Assembly: GCA_021777365.1 (NCBI GenBank)
Contig: JAJYDP010000377.1
Span: 1 to 5,462 of the forward strand
Length of the DNA: 5,462 nt
Direction of reading: 5' to 3'
From: Chloroflexota bacterium
Lineage (GTDB): Bacteria; Chloroflexota; Limnocylindria; Limnocylindrales; CSP1-4
Shown: positions 1 to 5,462 of the stretch, piece after piece
How positions within the stretch are numbered: position 1 is the stretch's first letter
Layout of the letters: every line of letters begins with the position of its first letter
Made by a program: the position numbers and the translations under genes
Notes under the pieces: generated by a model
Databases searched by the model: none
The model's input: the letters and a program-made list of their open reading frames with translations, nothing else
What the model was told of the DNA's origin: nothing

Positions 1-1
1 C

Positions 2-85
2 CGTTGCCGCGCCTGCGAGGAACGGGCGCGGGCCGCCGCTCGGACGGCGAGCGCCGCCGCGCGGGCGCAGGAAGCGCGCCAGTGA
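2..85 (+). CDS. C-terminal fragment of an upstream protein with a CxxC motif (partial)
   Basis: An open frame enters from the left edge and stops at TGA 83-85, leaving 27 residues. It begins with a Cys-Arg-Ala-Cys pair, followed by a highly charged Ala/Arg/Glu stretch that looks helical. The CxxC could be half of a zinc knuckle, but the partner cysteines would lie outside the window. The stop overlaps a possible GTG start of the next gene (GTGA, 82-85), the same coupling seen at later junctions, which supports this short frame being real. The function is not recognised. Confidence 0.4.
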   Translation, partial: RCRACEERARAAARTASAAARAQEARQ

Positions 86-303
86 ACGTGATGAGCGCGT
101 ACCACCACACCCACCCCCACCGCCACGGCGCTCGCGGCGTGCATGAGCACCGCCACGGCCACCGGGGACTGGCGCCTTCCCGGCGCGGACAGCCGGTGCC
201 CTGGCTCCACTGGTTCGCCGAGCACGCACACATCCACGTCTGGGAGGACGACGAGGCGTCGCTCCGGCTGCCCCCGCAACCGGGAGAGGCGGCTGCGCTG
301 TGA
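82..303 (+). CDS. Small His-rich hypothetical protein
   Basis: This 73-residue frame (70 residues if it starts at ATG 91) has 13 histidines. Nine are packed in alternating H-x-H style near the N-terminus, and four more lie in a second cluster around the Trp-rich middle (PWLHWFAEHAHIHVW). The acidic stretch WEDDEAS follows, then a short Pro/Ala tail. Such spacing is typical of metal-binding segments, but I do not recognise a family and no catalytic motif is visible. The start is uncertain. AGGAAG at 69-74 is spaced well for GTG 82, which also overlaps the upstream stop; ATG 91 is the conservative alternative. The stop TGA 301-303 overlaps the GTG start of the methyltransferase, so translation is probably coupled. 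Third codon positions are almost all G or C, supporting real coding. Confidence 0.55.
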   Translation: MNVMSAYHHTHPHRHGARGVHEHRHGHRGLAPSRRGQPVPWLHWFAEHAHIHVWEDDEASLRLPPQPGEAAAL

Positions 304-1098
304 GCGCCCGCACTTCGACCCGGGGGACGGTCGTGCGGGCCACGGCCCAGGAGCTGCTGTCGAGCTTCCCCGACGGCTCGATTGACGTCCTGGTCACCGA
401 TCCGCCGTATACGAGCGTCGAGCGCAGCTCGGGCACCAACGGGCACCTGCAAGACTGGTTCGGGGGCGGCTTGTCCTGGCCCAGGATCGGGAAGGTCCTG
501 ACGCTCGCCCGCCGCAAGTTGAAGCCGAGCGGCCTGGCCTTCGTGATGACTAACGCCGCCGGGCTGCGCGAGGCGATCACGGCCTGGAGCGGGCCGGCTT
601 CCGCGACGTGCGGCCCATCACCTGGGACAAGCGTGCCCCTGGTTGGGTGGCGGCCTGCGCCACCAGACGGAGTTCGTCCTCCTGGGCCGGCTCCCAGGAT
701 CGCGTCCGATCAGCGGGATCGACCTCGTGTCGGTGCCCGCGGTCGGCCCGGGGACCCGCGACCGCTACCCCACCGAGAAGCCCGAGGGCCTGGGACGCGC
801 CATCGCCGCTATCGCCGGCATCGGGCGAGGCGACGTGGTGGTCGACCCCTTCGCCGGCTCCGGTGCGCTCCTCGCGGGCGCGCAGGAGCGCGGGGCGACG
901 GTCATCGGCTCCGACATCGCGGCCCGGGCCGTGCGCCGCGCTACCGCGCGCCTGGCTGGCTCTGCGAAGTCCCCGTCTGCCACCTCCCGCAAGCCGCCGC
1001 GACCTTCACTTGAGGGCCGCCGCCCGGCAGGGCGCCGGCCGATAGAAACTCGGCACGCGGCCCGCCGCTCGACCCCGAAGAAGCGCCGCGATGGCTGA
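300..1098 (+). pseudogene. Solitary DNA methyltransferase (N6-adenine/N4-cytosine, beta class), frame broken twice
   Basis: This gene encodes an S-adenosylmethionine-dependent amino-methyltransferase of the D12/N6-N4 family. From GTG 300 the first frame shows the catalytic motif IV (DVLVTDPPY) near residue 35, then KLKPSGLAFVMT. The order with motif IV first, then YPTEKPEGL and finally the SAM-binding motif I (VVVDPFAGSGALLAGA), followed by an acidic GSDIAARAV, defines the beta class. These pieces sit in three frames. The first runs to about 580. A second, about 581-642, reads GLERAGFRDVRPITWDKR. The third, from about 643, reads GGGLRHQTEFVLLG through motif I. Each step equals one missing base and could be a shortened G run. 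As read, the gene cannot make an intact enzyme. GGAGAGG (283-289) precedes the start. The third frame stops at 1098, overlapping rep by 8 bases; about the last 45 residues are basic and low-complexity, and the true end may lie near 1010. No restriction endonuclease is visible, so the likely role is modifying element DNA. Confidence 0.85.
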
Positions 1099-1882
1099 CT
1101 GCGGCGGGTTCTCGCTGGTCGGCGTCGACGGCAGCCAGTGCGGCATCTACCCCTTCGCCTGCAAGCGCTGGGAGTGCCACACCTGCGGCCAGAAGAAGCT
1201 GCGAGCCACCATCGCCCGCATCCACAAGGGCATGGCCGTCGGCGGGACCTGCCGCTTCTTCACCATTACCTCGCCCGGCCGGGAGGACCCCGAGACCACG
1301 TACCGCGAGCTGCCCCGGCGCTGGAAGCGGCTGCACGAACGCATCGCCCGCCGCTTCGGCCGGATCGAGTACGTGACGGTGGTGGAGGCCCAGAAGCGCG
1401 GCGCGGCGCACCTGCACGTGGTCTACCGCGGCCCCTTCATCCCGCAGCGCTGGCTCTCGCGGGCCGCCAAGGCGTCGGGGTTCGGGCCGATCGCCGACAT
1501 CCGCCGCCCGCCCCGCAGCATCGCGCGCTACGTGGCCAAGTACCTCACCAAGGATCTCGCCGCGAGCGGCATCCGCCGATCCGACGGCTCGGTGTTCCGC
1601 TGGCCCAAGTACTTCCGCCGCGTCCGCTTCACCCCCGGCTGGTGCGAGTGGACGCGCCGGTCGCGCACCGTGCGCTGGACGAGCTGGTACCTCACCGACG
1701 CGCCGCCCGCCCCGACCGCCCGGTCCGCGCGTGCCCGCGGGTACGCGGTGATGGAGCTGGCCCTCAACGGCTGGAAGGCGGGGCCGCCCTGGCGTCCGGT
1801 CCGTTGGCTGCGGAGCTTGCACGGCTACCGCCCCGCCCCGCTCCACCCGAGCATCACGGCCCCGAAGGAGCACGCATGCTGA
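1091..1882 (+). CDS. rep: HUH-superfamily rolling-circle replication initiator (Rep)
   Basis: This 263-residue protein carries the signature of rolling-circle Rep endonucleases, which nick one strand at the origin through a catalytic tyrosine and stay covalently linked to the 5' end. A Cys cluster (C17, C24, C29, C32; CKRWECHTCGQKK) suggests an N-terminal zinc-binding element, as in several plasmid and phage Reps. Motif 1 is FFTIT at 56-60. Motif 2 is HLH at 107-109, the metal-binding HUH, with E99 nearby as a possible third ligand. Motif 3 is YVAKYLTKD at 147-155, giving Y147 or Y151 as nucleophile with K150. The C-terminal 90 residues are basic and Trp-rich and show no helicase domain, so a host helicase would be needed. 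ATG 1091 is the first start after an in-frame stop at 1043-1045; the upstream GAAGAAG is a weak ribosome site. The gene overlaps the methyltransferase by 8 bases and the next gene by 7. I cannot tell plasmid-type from filamentous-phage-type Rep. Confidence 0.88.
   Translation: MADCGGFSLVGVDGSQCGIYPFACKRWECHTCGQKKLRATIARIHKGMAVGGTCRFFTITSPGREDPETTYRELPRRWKRLHERIARRFGRIEYVTVVEAQKRGAAHLHVVYRGPFIPQRWLSRAAKASGFGPIADIRRPPRSIARYVAKYLTKDLAASGIRRSDGSVFRWPKYFRRVRFTPGWCEWTRRSRTVRWTSWYLTDAPPAPTARSARARGYAVMELALNGWKAGPPWRPVRWLRSLHGYRPAPLHPSITAPKEHAC
1865..1870 (+). promoter_or_regulatory. Strong ribosome binding site for the repeat protein
   Basis: AAGGAG lies five bases before ATG 1876, inside the last codons of rep. 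It fixes the start of the repeat-protein gene at 1876, even though that frame stays open far upstream through rep. Confidence 0.75.
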
Positions 1883-2745
1883 CCCAGGCGGGGAGCCCGG
1901 TGTATATGTCACATGTAGTCACCGGCGAGGCACGGGCACCGCTAGGCGGTACGGCTAGCGGTCCGCTAGCCGGTGAGCCCACCGCTGCCATCACCGCCGC
2001 CACACCGTTGCGGCGCGGACCTGACCGGCAGGCGACGGCGAGCCCTCACAGGGGCGATGCGCCGGGACCGCTGGGCGGTACGGCTAGCGGAACGCGCGCC
2101 GGTACATCTGCCGCTGCCATCACCGCCGCGTCACCGTTCGGGCGCGCGCTGGACCGGCAGGCGATGGCGGGCCCCCGGAGGGGCGAGGCACGGGCACCGC
2201 TAGGCGGTACGGCCGGCGGACCGCGAGCCGGTACCGCTACCGCCGTCATCACCGCCGCCTCACCGTTCGGGCGCGCGCTGGACCAGCAGGCGATGGCGGG
2301 CGACGGGACCGCCCCACCGCGAGGCGGCCTGCCCGCCGGCAACGCTACCGCCGAGCTGACCGTCGCCTCACCGTTGCAGCGCGCGTCGGCGGACGCCGCG
2401 ACCGTCCGGCCAGCGCCCGCGCTCGGCCGCTGGCACCGCCACGGCGACCCCGAGGACCGCTGTTCGCCGCCCGCGCCCTTCGCCCGCGATGACCCGCGGT
2501 TCGCCCGCCTCCCCTACGGCGACGGGACCGTCCACCGCTTCGCGTGCGAGGCGCCCACCGCGGAGTCGGTGGACCTGGCCATCGGGCTGTTGCGCTCGGC
2601 GGGGTGGCGGGTGCACCGCGCGGGTGCCGCCATGGCGGCCCATCACCCGAGCGGCCGGCGTTGGATCGTGGGCTGGACGGTGGGCGACCAGCGTCCGGCC
2701 TGGCTCGACCGCCTGCCGGTCCTCGCCGCGGGGAGCGCCGCGTGA
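1876..2745 (+). CDS. Tandem-repeat protein with unrecognised C-terminal domain
   Basis: This 289-residue protein starts at ATG 1876, set by AAGGAG five bases upstream and by a 7-base overlap with the rep stop. Residues 18-60, 61-103, 104-142 and about 143-175 are imperfect copies of a 43-residue unit. The recognisable blocks are APLGGTASG, then AAITAASPFGRALDRQAMAG; the third copy is shorter and the fourth is strongly diverged. The repeats are Ala/Gly/Pro/Thr-rich and probably unstructured or extended. Residues 176-289 look globular: a short polar linker, then LPYGDGTVHRFACEAP, a helix-like stretch (ESVDLAIGLLRSAGWRVHR) and a Trp-containing end (RRWIVGWTVGDQRPAWLDRL). No signal peptide or membrane segment is seen, and I do not recognise the family. 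The opening codons and the repeats use A/T-ending and CTA/AGC codons unlike neighbouring genes, which suggests constraint on the DNA itself. ATG 1906 is an alternative start. Confidence 0.7.
   Translation: MLTQAGSPVYMSHVVTGEARAPLGGTASGPLAGEPTAAITAATPLRRGPDRQATASPHRGDAPGPLGGTASGTRAGTSAAAITAASPFGRALDRQAMAGPRRGEARAPLGGTAGGPRAGTATAVITAASPFGRALDQQAMAGDGTAPPRGGLPAGNATAELTVASPLQRASADAATVRPAPALGRWHRHGDPEDRCSPPAPFARDDPRFARLPYGDGTVHRFACEAPTAESVDLAIGLLRSAGWRVHRAGAAMAAHHPSGRRWIVGWTVGDQRPAWLDRLPVLAAGSAA
1897..1925. repeat. AT-rich imperfect palindrome, candidate rolling-circle origin
   Basis: Outer 6-bp arms CCGGTG (1897-1902) and CACCGG (1920-1925) enclose an inner inverted repeat ATGT-C-ACAT (1906-1914) extended by TA on both sides, with one mismatch and a two-base bulge. 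The core, TGTATATGTCACATGTAG, is among the most AT-rich stretches in a very GC-rich window. It lies just after rep, where rolling-circle origins often occur. Origin function is inferred; no known nick sequence was matched. The same bases can be read as a weak promoter (CTGACC, 18 bp, TATATG). Confidence 0.4.
1927..2402 (+). repeat. 129-bp tandem repeats (about 3.7 copies)
   Basis: The units are 1927-2055 (129 bp), 2056-2184 (129 bp), 2185-2301 (117 bp, lacking the last four codons of the unit) and a diverged copy from 2302 to about 2402. All stay in frame with the repeat protein. Units 1 and 3 share an identical opening of about 25 bases, and units 2 and 3 share CACCGTTCGGGCGCGCGCTG. Each of the first three units carries a GC-rich inverted repeat near its start. 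The array is continuous, without spacers. Confidence 0.85.
1952..1972. repeat. Perfect 10-bp inverted repeat with 1-base centre in repeat unit 1
   Basis: The left arm CGGCTAGCGG (1952-1961) is exactly complementary to the right arm (1963-1972) around a single T at 1962. Units 2 and 3 keep the outer GGC/GCC and inner GCG/CGC pairs at the matching place while the middle two bases differ, giving weaker hairpins. It could be a cruciform or a protein-binding site within the suspected origin. Confidence 0.6.
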
Positions 2746-2908
2746 CGCCCCACCTGGCCGAGGTCATCGCCGCCATGCTCGAGGCCAAGCTCGACGCCGA
2801 GGCGCCCGTGGACGGGCGAGGTACGATCGGTGCCCGGCCGGCCCGGGCGCGCCGCCCCACGGCGCCGCCCGCCGGTCGGGGCACAGGATCCCGGAGGGGA
2901 GGACGCCG

Positions 2909-2912
<4 letters not shown>
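2742..2912 (+). CDS. Small protein with arginine-rich tail, upstream of the recombinase
   Basis: This 56-residue protein starts at GTG 2742, overlapping the previous stop (GTGA), with GGGAG (2731-2735) six bases upstream. Its TGA 2910-2912 overlaps the recombinase ATG (ATGA, 2909-2912). The N-terminal 20 residues (LAEVIAAMLEAKLDAEA) look like one amphipathic helix. The rest is Arg/Pro/Gly-rich and strongly basic, ending SRRGGRR. No known domain is recognised. Its place immediately before a serine recombinase and its basic tail would suit a DNA-binding accessory or directionality factor, but that is positional inference only; it could also be a leader peptide that couples recombinase translation. 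Confidence 0.5.
2893..2902 (+). promoter_or_regulatory. Strong ribosome binding site for the serine recombinase
   Basis: GGAGGGGAGG ends six bases before ATG 2909. It decides the recombinase start, although the frame is open upstream to 2489 or beyond. Confidence 0.8.
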
Positions 2913-4507
<1,595 letters not shown>

Positions 4508-4569
4508 CGGAGCGCCGGCACAGCCGCGACCAGGAACGAGCCGGAGGCGGAAGCCGACCCGCTGGGACC

Positions 4570-5368
4570 CTACGCCAGCGCCGGCAAGGATGCTGCCGCG
4601 ACCGCCTGGCCGTGCCGCTTGTCACGCTCCGAGACCTCGTGGAAGGTGATCGAGTCGGCCGCCGCCGGGTCCTCGACCCGCACCACGTCCCTGGCGCGAT
4701 CGCGGATGACCTCGCCCCCGCTCCCCGTCATGACGCGCCCCAGCAGCAGCACGTGCCGGTAGTCGTAGAGCTCGCGGTACTCGAGCAGCGCGTAACCCAG
4801 GTAGCCCCCAGCGTCTCGTAGACCCGTGCCGCCCGCTCGTCGCCTGCCGCCGCGAGCTGCTGCAGCCGGACCAGTCGCTCGGGCAGCGTCGCGGATGGAT
4901 CCACCTCGATCCCCGCGACCGGCAGCAACCGCCCCACCGCCTGCTGCGACAGGTACTGCGCGCCACAGCCTCGGTCGCCGGACCACTCGTCCACGGGCGC
5001 GTCGGGCGCCGCATCGATCGGAACGAACGCCAGTTCGTCCAGCCAGGAGGTGAGCCTGCCCTCCTGCGTGACGTAGCCCGCCGCCTCGCTGGACCCCAGG
5101 GCAATCCCGAGCAGTCCCCCCACGCCCGACAGCATGGCGCCCGCCAGCGCGGTCACCTCCCCGTCGTTCACGACCACGAACGGCACGCCGCCCCAGGCGT
5201 CGCGCAGCTCGCGGAAGATCCCCCGGACGCGCTGCTCGAACCGATCGCGGGGCACGCCGCGGGACCAGAGCATCGCCTTGAGGAGACGCGCGGCCGCCCA
5301 GTGGCCAGCGGCGGCCTCCGGGTGCCCGGCCGGATCACCGCGACCCGGTGGCCGAACAGCGCGATCAT
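4570..5368 (-). pseudogene. ROK-family sugar kinase-like protein, frameshifted and apparently lacking its N-terminus
   Basis: The protein pieces match a ROK-like (repressor/ORF/kinase) family. VVVNDGEVTALAGAM corresponds to the ROK catalytic Asp region and LLGIALGSSEAAGYV to the second glycine-rich phosphate loop. The zinc-motif region is reduced to WSGDRGCGAQYLS, keeping one Cys of CxCGxxGC. The tail LGYALLEYRELYDYRHVLLLGRV to [12 protein letters not shown] completes the fold. The frame changes at the C5 run 4805-4809: one more base there restores an ETLGGYLGYALLEY reading. The clear frame begins about 5340 (DPAGHPEAAAGHWAAARLLKAMLWSRG), and a further one-base shift would join it to ATG 5368, which overlaps the upstream stop (ATGA). 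The usual N-terminal ATP-binding motif (DxGGT) and roughly 100 residues are absent. It could be a remnant, an unusual short variant, or a victim of assembly error. The neighbouring SIS gene suggests amino-sugar metabolism. Confidence 0.75.
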
Positions 5369-5462
5369 CGGGTGAGCGTGACCTTCGAGAGGTGGCGCGG
5401 TGCCTCGGGGTCCAGCCCCCGGGCCCGCGCCAGGTGGTAGGCGAAGAGCTGCGCCGGGATGA
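5365..5462 (-). CDS. C-terminal end of a SIS-domain sugar-phosphate isomerase/aminotransferase-like protein (partial)
   Basis: Thirty-one residues enter from the right edge and stop at TGA 5367-5365. They read [19 protein letters not shown], then [11 protein letters not shown]. This is the typical ending of SIS-domain proteins such as glucosamine-6-phosphate synthase or AgaS-like sugar isomerases, where the Q-L-x-A-Y and GLDPDxPRxLxKVT elements recur. The stop overlaps ATG 5368-5366 of the ROK-like gene (ATGA), so the two probably formed an operon for amino-sugar phosphate metabolism. The substrate cannot be told from this piece. Confidence 0.7.
   Translation of the reverse strand, partial: IPAQLFAYHLARARGLDPEAPRHLSKVTLTR

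Noticed and set aside
143..385. Alternative frame overlapping the His-rich gene and methyltransferase start
   Set aside because: It has no motif, overlaps the methyltransferase start that is supported by motif IV, and breaks the coupling pattern.
570..650. Programmed ribosomal frameshifting in the methyltransferase
   Set aside because: Two separate shifts in the same direction would be needed within 60 bases, with no slippery heptamer or following structure seen. Sequence error or decay is simpler.
1138..1875. Upstream extension of the repeat-protein frame through rep
   Set aside because: The frame is open but reads Arg/Pro/His-rich nonsense over rep. The AAGGAG site and the overlap with the rep stop place the true start at 1876.
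941..1912. 323-residue open frame on the minus strand across rep
   Set aside because: It is a GC-rich shadow of rep: it covers the conserved HUH motifs on the other strand, has an Ala/Gly/Arg/Pro composition with no family resemblance, and crosses two well-supported gene junctions.
1927..2402. CRISPR array
   Set aside because: The units are 129 bp, continuous and coding, with no short repeats separated by unique spacers and no cas genes.
2803..2818. Inverted repeat CGCCCGT-GG-ACGGGCG as a regulatory hairpin, with TACGAT nearby as a promoter
   Set aside because: Seven-bp GC arms arise readily by chance in this composition, the loop of two is too tight for a stable RNA hairpin, and no -35 box pairs with the TACGAT.
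2489..2908. Upstream extension of the recombinase frame
   Set aside because: The extension is Arg/Pro-rich and overlaps two coupled genes. GGAGGGGAGG and ATGA fix the start at 2909, just before the conserved resolvase domain.

Overview
The window is very GC-rich throughout, and almost every codon of the supported genes ends in G or C. It shows the edge of an integrated mobile element (about 1-4382, all genes on the plus strand) against host chromosome (about 4383-5462, all genes on the minus strand). The host flank holds a tRNA-Pro(CGG) gene, a ROK-family gene and the end of a SIS-domain sugar-phosphate gene. Base composition and the type of ROK protein would suit a high-GC Chloroflexota or Actinomycetota bacterium; this is a guess from general knowledge, not a classification.

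Element, left to right: the tail of an upstream protein with a CxxC motif; a small His-rich protein; a solitary beta-class DNA methyltransferase whose frame is broken twice; a HUH-type rolling-circle replication initiator; a protein with 43-residue tandem repeats and an unrecognised C-terminal domain; a small protein with an arginine-rich tail; and a large serine recombinase. Each gene overlaps the next by 4 to 8 bases (GTGA, GTGA, ATGGCTGA, ATGCTGA, GTGA, ATGA), so the set reads as one translationally coupled operon whose promoter lies left of the window. The repertoire of replication initiator, methyltransferase and site-specific recombinase fits a rolling-circle plasmid-like or phage-like element that integrates into the chromosome. 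No capsid, conjugation or partition gene is visible here, so its exact class is open.

Two non-coding signals lie inside the repeat-protein gene just after rep. One is an AT-rich imperfect palindrome (1897-1925). The other is a set of 129-bp tandem repeats carrying short inverted repeats and all five CTAG tetranucleotides I found in the window (1927 to about 2400). Together they are a candidate origin of replication, though this is inference.

Junction: the serine recombinase frame does not stop before the tRNA. It runs antisense through the whole tRNA-Pro gene and ends at a TAG that overlaps the likely -10 box of the tRNA promoter. About the last 40 residues of the recombinase are therefore supplied by the tRNA gene and its host flank, and would change when the element excises.

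Quality warning: the methyltransferase (two sites) and the ROK gene (one clear site, one probable) all show shifts equal to one missing base, each explicable as a shortened G/C run, on both sides of the junction. Systematic single-base deletion errors in the assembly are a serious alternative to real gene decay.
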